Positions 19,674-30,219 of a stretch of 64,000 nucleotides of DNA are shown here, piece by piece (position 1 is the first letter of the stretch; every line of letters starts with the position of its first letter). This DNA comes from Pandoraea sputorum (GTDB lineage Bacteria > Pseudomonadota > Gammaproteobacteria > Burkholderiales > Burkholderiaceae): assembly GCF_000814845.2 (NCBI RefSeq), contig NZ_CP010431.2, positions 2,232,001 to 2,296,000 of the forward strand, in the 5' to 3' direction. A program made the translations under genes and the position numbers. Below the pieces are notes generated by a model. It worked only from the letters and a program-made list of their open reading frames with translations. It had not been told where the DNA came from and made no database searches.

Positions 19674-20663
19674 TCAGTCGGAGATTCGTCGCGCCCGGCT
19701 TGGCGGTAGCGCGTCGAACTTGTGCCACACACGTCGCAGGTGACGGCCAGACCCGAATCCCGCCCGCTGCGCAATGTGTTCGAGATCGAGATGACTGTTG
19801 CCGAGCATCTCGCGGGCGAGCGCTATGCGCAGGCGATGCAGGTAGTCGATGGGCGCGACACCTGCGTGTTCGCGAAACAGACGCGTCACGTGTCGCTCGC
19901 TGGTACAGGCGATGTCCGCCATCGCGGCAAGCGTCCAGTCGTGTGCGGGGTCTGCGGCGACGGCGTCCTGCACGCGATGCAGGGCGGGGTGCAGATGGTT
20001 GCGGCCTTCGAGCCACGGCGACAACTGGGGATCGGCACCGGCGCGTCGCGCGTACACGACCATCTGACGGGCGACGGCTGCCGCGCAGAGCGGGGTGGTC
20101 GCGTCGGCGATGAGCGTGAGCATCAGATCGAGACCGGCGGTGACGCCTGCACTCGTCCAGACGTTGCCGTCACGCACATAGAGCCGGTTATCGGCGACCC
20201 GCGCGCCCTGCGCCAGTGAGCGAAGTTCGTCGCAACTGCCGTGGTGCGTTGTGCAGGCAAGCGTGTCGAGCAAACCCGCGCGTGCAGCAAGCAGCGAGCC
20301 TGTGCAGATGCATGCCAACTGATGCGTCGGACGCACGACCCGACGAAGCCATGCGACGGCTTGCGCTTCGGCGTCTGACGTCGGGGTCGAGGTGTCGTCC
20401 GGCGGCACCGGGAGCGGCTTCTCCACGGTGCCGGTGACAACCAGCCACGCGTTGTCCGGCACCGACGCGGGCAGCACGTCGAGCGGTGAGAGGCGCAGGC
20501 CGATCGACGTTGCCACTGTCGGCTGCGTGCCGACGTAATGCAGTTCGAACCGAATCTCGTCCTGTTGGTGATTCGCGATGCGCAAGGCTTCGGCCGGCGC
20601 GGCGATATCGAGCAGCAGCGCATTCGGCATCGCGAGAAGATACACGGGTTGAAGTCTTGGCAT
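19674..20663 (-). CDS. GlxA-family transcriptional regulator (DJ-1/PfpI + AraC HTH)
   Basis: 329 residues. The N-terminal half (about 8-190) is a DJ-1/PfpI amidotransferase-like domain with Cys at the nucleophile elbow (CICTGSLLAARAGLLD) followed by TTHH. The C-terminal half is an AraC double helix-turn-helix (ACTSERHVTRLFREHAG and IAQRAGFGSGRHLRRVW). Such proteins activate catabolic operons for quaternary amines and amino acid derivatives. It heads a run of same-strand metabolic genes to 26345 and is the likely local regulator; the inducer is unknown. Confidence 0.88.
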   Translation of the reverse strand: MPRLQPVYLLAMPNALLLDIAAPAEALRIANHQQDEIRFELHYVGTQPTVATSIGLRLSPLDVLPASVPDNAWLVVTGTVEKPLPVPPDDTSTPTSDAEAQAVAWLRRVVRPTHQLACICTGSLLAARAGLLDTLACTTHHGSCDELRSLAQGARVADNRLYVRDGNVWTSAGVTAGLDLMLTLIADATTPLCAAAVARQMVVYARRAGADPQLSPWLEGRNHLHPALHRVQDAVAADPAHDWTLAAMADIACTSERHVTRLFREHAGVAPIDYLHRLRIALAREMLGNSHLDLEHIAQRAGFGSGRHLRRVWHKFDALPPSRARRISD

Positions 20664-20707
20664 TGCAGCAACCGTTTAGGACGGATTCAGACGGAGATGT
20701 CGAAACG

Positions 20708-21268
20708 TTACACCGCCGCGAGCGCCTCCTCAACCGTCACGATCCGCGCGAAGCGGTCGACGAGCACCGTCTCTGTGCGCTCCTTGAGGTCGGCGACCGA
20801 CAGCTCGCGACCGGTGCGCGGGTGCTGCATCGGGAACGTGAGCGTGGCTTCGGTGACGAAGTCGACGGCGTAACCGGCGTCGGAGGCAGCACGCGTCGTC
20901 GTCTCGCAGCACTGCTCGGTGCGAATTCCGGAAACGATCAGGCGGGTGATGCCATGATCGACAAGCCAGGCGCCGAGCGTGGAGCCAGCCAGCGCGCTGT
21001 GCTTGACTTTATCCACCGTAAAGTCTGGAGTAATGCGCAATTCTTCGAGCGTGCGCACGAAGCCCGAATCGCGGGAGAACGTGCCCGATCCGATGTGGAA
21101 GACCTGCACCACCGGCACGCCACGCGCCACGGCCCCGTCGACGAGCGCTTGCTGACGGGCGAAGTATTCGGAGAGGTCATCTTCGCGCCAGTACGGGCGG
21201 GTGCGGAAGGATTCCTGAGCATCGATGACGAGCAGGGCAGTACGCGAAGTTTGCTGGGTTTGCGACAT
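20708..21268 (-). CDS. Isochorismatase-family cysteine hydrolase
   Basis: 186 residues from the ATG at 21268 (MSQTQQTSRTALLVIDAQ). The Asp-Lys-Cys triad is visible: Asp in VIDAQESF (about residue 16), Lys in DKVKHSALAGS, and Cys in SGIRTEQCCETT. Members hydrolyse amides or imides such as nicotinamide, N-carbamoylsarcosine or ureidoacrylate. Its place between the GlxA regulator and the amino acid enzymes suggests amide hydrolysis in the same pathway, but the substrate cannot be read from sequence. Confidence 0.85.
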   Translation of the reverse strand: MSQTQQTSRTALLVIDAQESFRTRPYWREDDLSEYFARQQALVDGAVARGVPVVQVFHIGSGTFSRDSGFVRTLEELRITPDFTVDKVKHSALAGSTLGAWLVDHGITRLIVSGIRTEQCCETTTRAASDAGYAVDFVTEATLTFPMQHPRTGRELSVADLKERTETVLVDRFARIVTVEEALAAV

Positions 21269-21398
21269 GAGTGCGGCTCCATTGCGTGGGTGACGATGGT
21301 GCCATCTTACGTGTCTCCCATTCGCTCCAATAGACCCGCCGAAGACGAGAATCGGACGGATTCGGACATTGGCGTTCGCCTTGCGTCGCGCGCGTGTT

Positions 21399-22424
21399 TT
21401 AGATTGCAGCGCGTACGCCGACGTTGCCCGCTTGCGCCCGGTGATAAAGCGCAGCGGCCAGTGCAACGTCCTGCGCACCCATGCCGAGCGACTTGAAGAG
21501 CGTGACGGATTCGGCGTCGGTGCGCCCCGCATGCGTACGAATGACCAGTTCACCGAGTTCGGCAAGCAGGTCGTCGGGCCCGATGCGGCCTTCTGCAGCG
21601 GCGGCCAGATAGTCGCCCGATTCATTGATCGTCGATTCGCGACGGTCGACGAAGAGTTGTGCCCGCGCCATGAGCGACGTGTCGGCTTCACGATGGCGTG
21701 GCGTGCTGCTGCCCACCAGATTGACGTGGGCACCCGGTGCGATCCATTGCGCTTGTAGCACCGGGTCGGTCGAGTTCGTCACCGTCACCACGATGTCGGC
21801 GTCGCGTACGGCCGCCTCGACACTCTGCGCCGCTTCAAGGCGAAAGCCGTAGTTCGGTTGTTCCTTGTCCACGAACGTCTGTGCTGAGGCGAGCGAGCGG
21901 CTTGCCACACGCACATGTCGCAGCGGGCGGGCGGCGGCAAGCGCAGCAAGATGCCAGTGCGCCTGATGGCCTGCGCCGATCAGGGCAAGACGGGAAGCGT
22001 CATGTCGGGCAAGCAGACGCGTCGCCAGTCCCGTTACTGCGGCGGTACGAATGCCGGTGATCTCGGCGGCGTTCATGACGGCGAGCAGTTCGCCCGTCTC
22101 GCCGCTCATCAGCAGCACGCAACCCTGGTGGGGATCCTTGCCCAGCGCACTGTTCCCCGGGAAAAAGGTGCCCACCTTCGCGCCGTAGACCGGTGTGCCG
22201 GACACCGTTGCGCTCAGGAACGCAGGCATCATCCCCAGCAAACCCTTTGCGCCCAGCGTCTCGGGTGGCCGGACGATCTGGCGCAACGGCAGGTGAATCT
22301 GCTCGCGAGCGAGCGCACCGAACATATCGGACATGACCGGGATCGCTTCGGCCACCGGCATGAGCGCGGCAATTTGTGCAGCATCGAGCAGGAGAACGGG
22401 GGGCGAGGAAACAGTGGCGGACAT
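21399..22424 (-). CDS. Ornithine cyclodeaminase/mu-crystallin family protein
   Basis: 341 residues with the NAD(P)-binding motif LIGAGHQAHWHLAALAAARP and the substrate-site segment NAAEITGIRTAAVTGLA. The family includes ornithine cyclodeaminase, alanine dehydrogenase, ketimine reductases and EutC of ectoine use. The stop of the upstream threonine-dehydratase-like gene is 12 bp away, so they are co-transcribed. A dehydratase/cyclodeaminase pair of this type is known from hydroxyectoine (eutB-eutC) and beta-hydroxyaspartate-type catabolism. The exact substrate is unresolved. Confidence 0.83.
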   Translation of the reverse strand: MSATVSSPPVLLLDAAQIAALMPVAEAIPVMSDMFGALAREQIHLPLRQIVRPPETLGAKGLLGMMPAFLSATVSGTPVYGAKVGTFFPGNSALGKDPHQGCVLLMSGETGELLAVMNAAEITGIRTAAVTGLATRLLARHDASRLALIGAGHQAHWHLAALAAARPLRHVRVASRSLASAQTFVDKEQPNYGFRLEAAQSVEAAVRDADIVVTVTNSTDPVLQAQWIAPGAHVNLVGSSTPRHREADTSLMARAQLFVDRRESTINESGDYLAAAAEGRIGPDDLLAELGELVIRTHAGRTDAESVTLFKSLGMGAQDVALAAALYHRAQAGNVGVRAAI

Positions 22425-22436
22425 TGGGAATCCTTG

Positions 22437-23465
22437 TCAGCCGTTCGCTTCTGCGGCGAGGGCGGCTTCGATATGGCGGTTGAACGTCGCGGTATCGGTG
22501 TTCGTCCCGCACAGCAGGACACCCACGCGCTTGCCCATGAGCTTGTCACGCAGCGGGCCCATCAACGCAGCCGTCGCTGCCGCACACGCCGGTTCCACGG
22601 CCAGCTTCAACTGACGGAATAGCGTGAGCATGCCCGCGCGCATTTCGTCGTCGGTGATCGTCACCAGTTCGTCGATGTGACGACGGCACAGCGTGTAGCC
22701 GTACAACTCGGTGTGCGGCGCCATGAGACTGTCCGCGATCCCCGTCATCGGTCCCATCTTGATCGGGCCGCCTTGAGCAAAGCTCTGGGCCATGGCGTCG
22801 GCACCTGCAGGCTCCACGCCGTAGACCTTCACGTGCGGCGCGAACAGCTTGATGGCGGTGGCGACACCCGAGATCAGACCGCCGCCGCCAATGGGGACGA
22901 TCACGGCGTCGAGGTTCGGGGCCTGCTGCATCCATTCGTAGCCGAGTGTGGCGGTGCCGAGAATCGTGCGATAGCCGTTGAACGGATGCACGAAGTAGCG
23001 GCCTTCTTCCTGTTCCACGCGCTTGACGATCTCGAACGCCTCATGGACGTTCTCCGCGAGAATCAGGTCGGCGCCGTACTCTCGGCACAGCGACGAGCGG
23101 GCCGGGCTGGCCGTCTTGAGCATGACCGTCTTGGCGGCCACGCCCATCGCCTGCGCCGCGTAAGCGACTGCGACGGCGTGGTTGCCGGCGGACACACATG
23201 TCACGCCTGCCTTGCGTTGTGCATCGTCGAGCGAGAGCAGATTCGAGAAAGCGCCGCGCGCCTTGAACGTCCCCGACGCCTGCAACAGTTCGTACTTGAA
23301 CGTCACTTCCGTGTTGCCGAGCGTCGGAAAGTCGCGGCGGGTGAAGACCGGCGTCGTACGCACGTAGGGCAGCAGCTTTTCGTGTAGCGCGGCAATGGTG
23401 TCTTTCGTCGGGACGGGCTGGCCGTCGATGGTCTCGTCGTGCAGGGCAGGGGTCGATTGCGTCAC
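22437..23465 (-). CDS. PLP-dependent threonine/serine dehydratase-like enzyme
   Basis: Fold-type II PLP enzyme, 342 residues. GTG at 23465 is chosen because GGAGA precedes it; an ATG 21 codons upstream (23528) gives a non-homologous extension. PLP lysine is in LLQASGTFKARGAFSNL, and the phosphate-binding loop is IGGGGLISGVATAIK. Single-domain length without an ACT regulatory domain indicates a catabolic (TdcB/EutB-like) and not a biosynthetic IlvA enzyme. It is coupled to the cyclodeaminase homologue. Confidence 0.85.
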   Translation of the reverse strand: MTQSTPALHDETIDGQPVPTKDTIAALHEKLLPYVRTTPVFTRRDFPTLGNTEVTFKYELLQASGTFKARGAFSNLLSLDDAQRKAGVTCVSAGNHAVAVAYAAQAMGVAAKTVMLKTASPARSSLCREYGADLILAENVHEAFEIVKRVEQEEGRYFVHPFNGYRTILGTATLGYEWMQQAPNLDAVIVPIGGGGLISGVATAIKLFAPHVKVYGVEPAGADAMAQSFAQGGPIKMGPMTGIADSLMAPHTELYGYTLCRRHIDELVTITDDEMRAGMLTLFRQLKLAVEPACAAATAALMGPLRDKLMGKRVGVLLCGTNTDTATFNRHIEAALAAEANG

Positions 23466-23565
23466 TTGGACTGTGTCTCCGTAGTTAGGGAATCCGATGC
23501 GATGACAATGCAATGAGCGGGGCGGCAATGTTGCCAGCCCCGTATCGCTGCACCGACGATCGGAC

Positions 23566-24852
23566 TCAGCGCATGCCGATCTTACGGCTGCGCAGCAGCG
23601 CGGTAATGCTGATGAGCGCTGCGAAAATCAGATAGAAGCTAGGCGCAAGCTTGTTGCCCGTTGCGCCAATCAGCCACGTGATGATAAACGGTGCGAAGCC
23701 GCCGAACACGGTTGCCGCGATGTTGTAGCCGAGCGAGAGGCCCGTGGTGCGCACCTGCACCGGGAACAGTTCCGTAAGCAGCGCGGGCAGCGCGCCGAAG
23801 TAGGTCGTCATCAGCAGGCCGAGCACGATCTGGAACACCATCAGCGAGCCGAACGTCGGGTTCGCGTCGAGGAAGCGGAACATCGGGTAGACGAGCACCA
23901 GCAGCGCCACAGCGGCTGCGAGCATCGGCTTGATGCGACCGTGCGTGTCCGACCAGTGACCTACGATCGGTGCGACGATCAGTTGCACCACGCCCGTGAG
24001 CAGCACTGCCGAGAAGGCGGCCGACGACGGCAGACCCAGTTGCTTCACGGCGTACGTCGGCATGTAGAGCACGAGGTACGTCGCAACGGTGGCCATCACC
24101 ACCACGCCGATGGCGAGCAGAAGGCGTTCCTTCTGGTTGGCGAAGGTGTCGCGCAGCGGGCTTTGCGTCGGTTCGATGTCGAGGAACTCGGGCGTCTCGT
24201 CCAGACGGCGGCGAATGTAGTACGCCACCGGGCCGATCAACAGGCCGAAGAAGAACGGCACACGCCAGCCCCACGAGGCCATTGCCTCGGGCGACAGGTT
24301 GCCCGTCAGCAGTGCGCCGAAGCCAGCGGCCAGCAGTGTCGTGAGACCTTGCGACGCAACCTGCCAGCTTGAGAAGAAGCCACGACGCTGCGGTGCGTGC
24401 TCGGCGAGAAACGCCGTCGCGCTACCGAATTCGCCGCCAGCCGAGAAGCCCTGAACCATGCGGGCGATGACGATGCCCACAGGCGCGAGCACACCGATGG
24501 CGGAGTACGTCGGCATGATCGCGATGAGCAGCGTGCCGACCATCATCATCAGGATCGAAAGGGTGAGGGCGGCTTTACGTCCCGCGCGGTCGGCGTACGC
24601 GCCGATCACGATGGCGCCCAGCGGACGCATGAAGAACGACACCCCGAACGTGCCGAGCGTGAGCAGCAGCGACACCGTATCGTTGCCGGTCGGGAAGAAC
24701 AGTTTCGCGATGGTCACGGCGAAGAAGCCGTACACCACGAGATCGAACCATTCGAGCGCGTTACCGATCGAGGCCGATACGATCACACGCCAGGCGTGTG
24801 GGGAAGTGCGGCCGGCCTGTGCCGTCGCGTTGGGGGCTGCGCTTGCGCTCAT
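23566..24852 (-). CDS. MFS metabolite:H+ symporter (MHS family)
   Basis: 428 residues, about 12 transmembrane segments. ATG 24852 follows GGAG. MHS hallmarks: GNALEWFDLVVYGFFA in helix 1, PLGAIVIGAYADRAGRKAAL between helices 2 and 3, and RMVQGFSAGGEFGSATAFLAEHAPQRRGF. Relatives carry organic acids, betaines or dipeptides (ProP, KgtP, CitA type). Context suggests uptake of the amino acid derivative degraded by the neighbouring enzymes. The 278 bp between it and argE hold no gene I can support. Confidence 0.92.
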   Translation of the reverse strand: MSASAAPNATAQAGRTSPHAWRVIVSASIGNALEWFDLVVYGFFAVTIAKLFFPTGNDTVSLLLTLGTFGVSFFMRPLGAIVIGAYADRAGRKAALTLSILMMMVGTLLIAIMPTYSAIGVLAPVGIVIARMVQGFSAGGEFGSATAFLAEHAPQRRGFFSSWQVASQGLTTLLAAGFGALLTGNLSPEAMASWGWRVPFFFGLLIGPVAYYIRRRLDETPEFLDIEPTQSPLRDTFANQKERLLLAIGVVVMATVATYLVLYMPTYAVKQLGLPSSAAFSAVLLTGVVQLIVAPIVGHWSDTHGRIKPMLAAAVALLVLVYPMFRFLDANPTFGSLMVFQIVLGLLMTTYFGALPALLTELFPVQVRTTGLSLGYNIAATVFGGFAPFIITWLIGATGNKLAPSFYLIFAALISITALLRSRKIGMR

Positions 24853-25130
24853 GGGCGAGATCTCCAAAACCTGTCTGACGTACGTATTTGTTATCTTGCG
24901 GATGGATGTCCTGTGCGCCCTTGTTATTTAGGCGTCTGTTACTGCGTGCTTCATTCGTACAAATTGGGTCTTGCCAATGCTTCGGGTGAACCCGGTCCTG
25001 CACTTGCTGCGAAGGCAACGGGCCGCATCCGACGAACGGAGTACGGCCCGGTTGGACGGCGGTTGCGCTGACCACGTCCCTGAATCGGGATGTTGCAGCG
25101 GCCCGAAGCGATCCGGGCCGACATTCACGC

Positions 25131-26345
25131 TCAGGCGCCGACGGTGTTGCTGCGAAGCAGCTTTTGCAGGAACGACTCGCACTGCGCGATCTGTTCGAGC
25201 GACACGAACTCGTTCGGCTTGTGGGCCTGTTCGATGTTGCCCGGACCGCACACGATCGACGGCACGCCTGCGAGCTGGAACTGACCCGCTTCGGTACCGT
25301 AGGCGACCTTGCGCTTGTCGGTGTCCTTGGTGAGCGCGCGCACGAGTTGGGTGATGGCGTCCTGCTCCGAGGCGTCGAGCGCCGGGGCAGCCGCAATCTT
25401 CTTGAACTCGATGCCTGCGTTCGGATGCTCCTTCTGCATCTTCGGCACCAGTTCGTTCACGGCGTATTCCTGAATGCGCGCGAAGATGCCTTCGGCGTCC
25501 ACGCCCGGCAGGTTGCGATATTCGAAGACGAACTCGCACAGGGCCGGAATCGTGTTCAGGGCGATGCCGCCCGAGATAGTGCCCGTCTGCGCCGTGGTGA
25601 ACGGCACGTCGAACAGTTCGTCGAACGGACCGTTCTGCTTGAAGTGATCGGCCAGATCGCGGATGTAGCAGATCAGGCGCGCGGCGTACTCGATGGCGTT
25701 CGAGCCCTTGGGCGTGAGCGACGAGTGTGCTGCATGACCGCGCACGCAGCACTGGTAAGCGTTGATGCCCTTGTGTGCGACGATCACGCGCATGCTCGTC
25801 GGCTCGCCCACGATGCAGCCGTCGGGGCGGATGCCGCGCTCGCGCAGTTCGGCGAGCATGACCGGCGCGCCCACGCAGCCGATTTCTTCGTCATACGAAA
25901 AGGCGAAGTGGAACGGCGTCTTGAGCTTGGCGTCGCGCATCTGGGGCAGCATCGTCATGACCGAGCCGATGAAGCCCTTCATGTCGCACGTGCCGCGGCC
26001 GTAAAGATTGCCGTCGCGCACGACCGGCTTGAACGGATCGGTGTCCCATGCCTGGCCGTCGACCGGCACGACGTCGGTGTGACCCGAGAGGACGATGCCG
26101 CCTTGCGTGTTGCCGTCGGCAGCGGGCAGGGTGACGAACAGGTTGGCCTTGCGCTTCGTGGCGTCGTAAGACAGCCACGGTTCGACGCCGGCGTGTTGGA
26201 GGCTGTCGCGCACCGTCTCGATCAGGCCGAGGTTCGATTCGCGGCTCGTGGTGTCGATGCTGACCAGCTTCGAGATCCAGTCGACCGATGCCGGCTGAGC
26301 CTCGTTGGTGGCCTGCGGGGCGATAGCTTGGGAAGCGCTTGTCAT
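25131..26345 (-). CDS. argE: Acetylornithine deacetylase (M20 family)
   Basis: Zinc metallohydrolase removing N-acetyl groups from ornithine or related amino acids, 404 residues. The start (MTSASQAIA) has GGAG seven bases before. Metal and catalytic residues: VLSGHTDVVPVDGQAW (His and catalytic Asp), GTCDMKGF (bridging Asp), DEEIGCVGA (catalytic Glu pair), and a distal His in VCGPGNIEQAHKPNEF. ArgE is the best family match, but clustering with catabolic genes leaves open a deacylase for another N-acyl amino acid; betaproteobacteria generally use ArgJ for arginine synthesis. Confidence 0.85.
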   Translation of the reverse strand: MTSASQAIAPQATNEAQPASVDWISKLVSIDTTSRESNLGLIETVRDSLQHAGVEPWLSYDATKRKANLFVTLPAADGNTQGGIVLSGHTDVVPVDGQAWDTDPFKPVVRDGNLYGRGTCDMKGFIGSVMTMLPQMRDAKLKTPFHFAFSYDEEIGCVGAPVMLAELRERGIRPDGCIVGEPTSMRVIVAHKGINAYQCCVRGHAAHSSLTPKGSNAIEYAARLICYIRDLADHFKQNGPFDELFDVPFTTAQTGTISGGIALNTIPALCEFVFEYRNLPGVDAEGIFARIQEYAVNELVPKMQKEHPNAGIEFKKIAAAPALDASEQDAITQLVRALTKDTDKRKVAYGTEAGQFQLAGVPSIVCGPGNIEQAHKPNEFVSLEQIAQCESFLQKLLRSNTVGA

Positions 26346-26646
26346 TCGAATCTCCGGGAATCTTCCAGTCATACGATCAATACGTTCAATGCGTTGGATC
26401 ACGTTGAATACGTATTGCTACTGGGAAATGTTACTCAAAAATAATTTAGAGGTAAAAGGTTGTGTGAACAACCATTCTTGCCTCGCGGGAAAACGCACGA
26501 GAAAACGCACGCCGGGCGCGGGTTTGCCCGGACGTGCGAAAAAGCGGTGAGATGGAAATTGCTGCGCTGCACACGAGGTTTGCTCGTTTTATTTGGCTTT
26601 CGATGTGTTCCGGGCAAGCGTCGTGTGCATGGCGACGTTATGAAAC
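26346..26646. other. Intergenic region between mfd and argE (301 bp)
   Basis: No gene is supported here. It holds an AT-rich block (about 26425-26460) that could be the argE promoter and a GC hairpin at 26513-26532 (CCGGGC / GCCCGG). On the - strand that hairpin is followed by CGTGCGTTTTC, a plausible but imperfect mfd terminator. The sequence GAAAACGCAC occurs twice at about 26490-26512. Confidence 0.4.
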
Positions 26647-29600
26647 TCAGGCCGCTTTCGCGCCGGGTGAGCCCAGCGCGCGCAGCGTTTCCTTGATCGC
26701 CCGTACGCGGTCGGTCAACTGCGCGTGCTTCACTTCGATGCGCAGCTTGTCCTGTCCGGCGAGCTTGATGTGGCGGTGTTTCTGCACCAGCTCGATGATG
26801 CGCATCGGATCGACGGGGGGCGTCGGCTCGAATTGCAGCGCGACGGCTTCTTCGCTGGCGTCGATCTTGATAATGCCGAGCGGTTTGGCCAGCAGACGCA
26901 GCCGGTGTGTCTCGATAAGCGCCTGAGCCTGTTGCGGCAGCTTGCCGAAGCGGTCGACGAGTTCTTCCTGAATCGTGTCGATGGCGTCGGGATGCGTGCC
27001 GTTAGCGAGACGTTTGTACAACGAGAGTCGCTCCTGAACGTCGCCGCAGTAGTCGCTCGGCAGAATCGCAGGCACGTGCAGGTTGATTTCGGTCGTGGCA
27101 GCGAGCGGGGCGGTGAGGTCCGGCTCGCGACCGGCCTTGAGAGCGCTCACGGCGTCCGCCAGCATGTCGGTGTACAGCTGGAAGCCGATCTCGTGAATTT
27201 CCCCGGACTGCTTGTCGCCCAGCACTTCGCCAGCGCCGCGAATTTCCAGATCGTGCATGGCAAGGTAAAAGCCCGCGCCGAGTTCTTCCATCTGCTGAAT
27301 CGCTTCGAGACGGCGCTGCGCCTGCTTGGTGAGCGACTTCGGATCGTGCACGAGCAGATAGGCGTAGGCCTGATGGTGCGAACGCCCGACGCGGCCACGC
27401 AACTGGTGCAACTGCGCCAGACCGAACTTGTCGGCGCGATGCATCAGGATCGTGTTGGCCGTCGGCACGTCGATGCCGGTCTCGATGATGGTCGTACACA
27501 GCAGCACGTTGGCGCGTTGTGTCACGAAGTCACGCATCACGCGTTCGAGATCGCGCTCGTGCATCTGGCCGTGGGCGACGACGATGCGCGCTTCGGGCAC
27601 GAGCGCTTCGAGCTGCGCCTTGCGGTTCTCGATCGTCTCTACCTCGTTGTGCAGGAAGTACACCTGCCCACCGCGCTTGAGTTCGCGCAGCATGGCTTCG
27701 CGGATCACGCCGTCTTCCTCGCGTCGCACGAAAGTCTTGATCGCCAGACGCTTCTGCGGCGCGGTGGCGATCACCGAGAAGTCGCGCAAGCCTTCGAGCG
27801 CCATGCCCAGCGTGCGCGGGATCGGCGTGGCGGTCAGCGTGAGCATGTCCACTTCGGCGCGCAGCGCCTTGAGCGCTTCCTTCTGACGGACACCGAAGCG
27901 GTGTTCTTCGTCGATGATCACCAGGCCGAGGCGCTGGAACTGGATGTCGTTCGATAGCAGCTTGTGCGTGCCGATCACGATGTCGACCTGACCTTCGTTG
28001 ATCGCCTTCACGCTCGCGTTCACTTCCTTCGTGGTCTTGAAGCGTGAGAGCTCGGCAATTCGCACCGGCCAGTCGGCGAAGCGGTCGGAGAAGGTTTGCG
28101 CGTGCTGCTCGGCCAGTAGCGTCGTGGGCGCAAGAATCGCGACCTGCTTGCCGTCGAGTACGGCAATGAACGCGGCGCGCAGGGCGACTTCGGTCTTGCC
28201 GAAGCCCACGTCCCCGCAGACCAGACGGTCCATCGGGCGGCCGCTTGTCATATCGCTCATCACGGCGGCAATGGCGGCGGCCTGATCCGGCGTTTCTTCG
28301 AAGCCGAAGCTGTCCGCAAACTTCTCGTAATCGCGCGGCGACAGCTCGAACGCATAGCCCGAGCGTGCGGCACGGCGGGCATAAAGGTTAAGCAGTTCGG
28401 CGGCGGTGTCGCGGATCTGTTGTGCAGCCTTGCGTTTCGCCTTCTCCCACTGGCCGGAGCCGAGCGAGTGTAGCGGTGCGGTGTCCGGATCTGCGCCGCT
28501 GTAGCGCGAAATCAGATGCAATTGCGAGACCGGCACGTACAGCTTGCTGTCGCCCGAGTATTCGAGATGCAGGAACTCGGTTTCGCCCTCGCCGAGATCC
28601 ATACTGACGAGGCCGTGATAGCGGCCGATGCCGTGCTGGCTATGGACGACCGGGTCGCCAACCTTCAGCTCGGCCAGATCGCGCACCATCGAATCGACTG
28701 ATGTGGCCTGCTCCTGGCGGCGCTTACCCGCACGGCGCGCGAGCCCTTCGTAAAGTTCGTTCTCGGTGACGAAGGCGAGGTCTTCCGTCGGTAACAGGAA
28801 ACCGGCGGCCAGTGGCGCGACGCCGATCGCGAAGCGTTTGTCCGAGGTCAGAAAATCTTCTAGCGATTCGACGCTTGTCGGGCGCAGATCGTTGTCGTGC
28901 AGCAGTTGCAGCAGCGTCTCACGACGTCCGGCCGAGTCGGCGCACAGCAGCACGCGCGCGGGTGTGCGCGCCAGGTACGCGCGCAAGGCGGCGAGCGGAT
29001 CGTCTGCACGACGGTTGATGGCCAGCGGTGGCAGGGCAATCGCCCAACTGCCGTCACCCGGCGTGGGCAGCGTCAGGCGCGCGAAGGGTTTGGCGAGCGT
29101 GAAGAAGTCCTGATCGAGCAGGAACAGCTGCTCTGGCGGTAGCACCGGGCGCTCGCGGTCGTGAGACAGAAAGTTGTAGCGCTGGCGCGTGTCGTTCCAG
29201 AAGCGGTTGATGGCCGCGTCGAGATCGCCGACGAAAACGAGTTGCGCGTCTGCTGGCAGATAGTGAAACAGCGTCGCCGTCTCTTCGAAGAATAGCGGTA
29301 GGTAGTACTCGATACCGGCCGACGGCACACCGCTGCCGATGTCCTTATAGATGGGGCTGCGGCTCGGATCGCCTTCGAAGACTTCGCGCCAACGGCCCCG
29401 GAAGGCCGTGCGGGCGGGTTCGTCGAACGGGAATTCGCGCCCGGGTAGCAGACGCACTTCCTTCACCGGATACAGGCTGCGTTGCGTGTCGGGATCGAAC
29501 GCGCGAATGCTGTCGATGGTGTCGTCGAAGAGATCGAGACGGTACGGCAGTGCCGAGCCCATCGGGAAGAGGTCGATCAGGCCGCCACGCACGCAGTATT

Positions 29601-30111
29601 CGCCAGGGCGCATGACCTGACTTACGTGCTCATAGCCTGCGAGCGTCAGTTGCGACTTCAGACGCGCTTCGTCGAGCCTTTCGCCCTGGGTGAAGAAGAA
29701 CGTGTAGGCCGCCATGTAGCTGGCGGGTGCCATGCGATAGAGCGCCGTCGTTGCGGGCACAAGCACAATGTCGCAGCGCTTTTCGCCCAGATCGTGCAGC
29801 GTGGCAAGACGCTCGGAGACCAGATCCTGGTGCGGCGAGAACGTGTCGTAGGGCAGTGTCTCCCAGTCGGGGAGCAGGCGCACGCGGGCCTCGGGCGCGC
29901 ACCACTTCAACTCCTGCTGAAGACGCAGCGCATCGGTGGCTTGCGCGCACACCACGGCCAGCAACGGCAGACGCTCGCGATTCTCTTCGAAATAGCGGGC
30001 GATGAGCAGGGCGTCGCTCGATGCGTGCGAGCCGGCGAAAGCGTAACGCTGTCCCGCTTTTACGAGCGGCACAGGCACGGTATTACGGGATAGGGCGTTG
30101 GCGGAGGACAT
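26647..30111 (-). CDS. mfd: Transcription-repair coupling factor Mfd
   Basis: Superfamily 2 DNA translocase that removes stalled RNA polymerase and recruits UvrA. The start at 30111 gives 1154 residues, normal for Mfd; an ATG at 30156 would add 15 non-conserved residues. Domain order: UvrB-like N-terminal part ([11 protein letters not shown]), CarD-like polymerase-interaction domain ([17 protein letters not shown]), translocase motifs [16 protein letters not shown] (Walker A), [10 protein letters not shown] (DEEH box) and [13 protein letters not shown], then [16 protein letters not shown] and the C-terminal UvrA-mimic domain. It is divergent from ispD. Confidence 0.97.
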   Translation of the reverse strand: MSSANALSRNTVPVPLVKAGQRYAFAGSHASSDALLIARYFEENRERLPLLAVVCAQATDALRLQQELKWCAPEARVRLLPDWETLPYDTFSPHQDLVSERLATLHDLGEKRCDIVLVPATTALYRMAPASYMAAYTFFFTQGERLDEARLKSQLTLAGYEHVSQVMRPGEYCVRGGLIDLFPMGSALPYRLDLFDDTIDSIRAFDPDTQRSLYPVKEVRLLPGREFPFDEPARTAFRGRWREVFEGDPSRSPIYKDIGSGVPSAGIEYYLPLFFEETATLFHYLPADAQLVFVGDLDAAINRFWNDTRQRYNFLSHDRERPVLPPEQLFLLDQDFFTLAKPFARLTLPTPGDGSWAIALPPLAINRRADDPLAALRAYLARTPARVLLCADSAGRRETLLQLLHDNDLRPTSVESLEDFLTSDKRFAIGVAPLAAGFLLPTEDLAFVTENELYEGLARRAGKRRQEQATSVDSMVRDLAELKVGDPVVHSQHGIGRYHGLVSMDLGEGETEFLHLEYSGDSKLYVPVSQLHLISRYSGADPDTAPLHSLGSGQWEKAKRKAAQQIRDTAAELLNLYARRAARSGYAFELSPRDYEKFADSFGFEETPDQAAAIAAVMSDMTSGRPMDRLVCGDVGFGKTEVALRAAFIAVLDGKQVAILAPTTLLAEQHAQTFSDRFADWPVRIAELSRFKTTKEVNASVKAINEGQVDIVIGTHKLLSNDIQFQRLGLVIIDEEHRFGVRQKEALKALRAEVDMLTLTATPIPRTLGMALEGLRDFSVIATAPQKRLAIKTFVRREEDGVIREAMLRELKRGGQVYFLHNEVETIENRKAQLEALVPEARIVVAHGQMHERDLERVMRDFVTQRANVLLCTTIIETGIDVPTANTILMHRADKFGLAQLHQLRGRVGRSHHQAYAYLLVHDPKSLTKQAQRRLEAIQQMEELGAGFYLAMHDLEIRGAGEVLGDKQSGEIHEIGFQLYTDMLADAVSALKAGREPDLTAPLAATTEINLHVPAILPSDYCGDVQERLSLYKRLANGTHPDAIDTIQEELVDRFGKLPQQAQALIETHRLRLLAKPLGIIKIDASEEAVALQFEPTPPVDPMRIIELVQKHRHIKLAGQDKLRIEVKHAQLTDRVRAIKETLRALGSPGAKAA

Positions 30112-30174
30112 AAGAAAACGTTGCAGAAATGGCAAAGCACGGGGCTCCATTCGCATGGGGCCCCGTGACAGTCA

Positions 30175-30190
30175 GTGTCTATTATAAAAT
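30175..30190 (+). promoter_or_regulatory. AT-rich promoter-like element upstream of ispD
   Basis: The sequence around TATTATAAAAT (TATAAA at 30183-30188) is the only AT-rich block in the mfd-ispD divergent spacer and resembles a -10 element. No matching -35 at 16-18 bp is obvious. If it is a -10, transcription begins near 30195, which excludes the GTG at 30175 and favours the ispD start at 30220. Confidence 0.35.
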
Positions 30191-30219
30191 CCCTGCTTTA
30201 TCCTTACCTGCGTTTTATC

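Noticed and set aside
21399..26345. Ectoine/hydroxyectoine utilisation operon
   Set aside because: Only the eutB/eutC-like pair fits; no ectoine hydrolase, DoeB-type deacetylase, transaminase or ectoine transporter is present.
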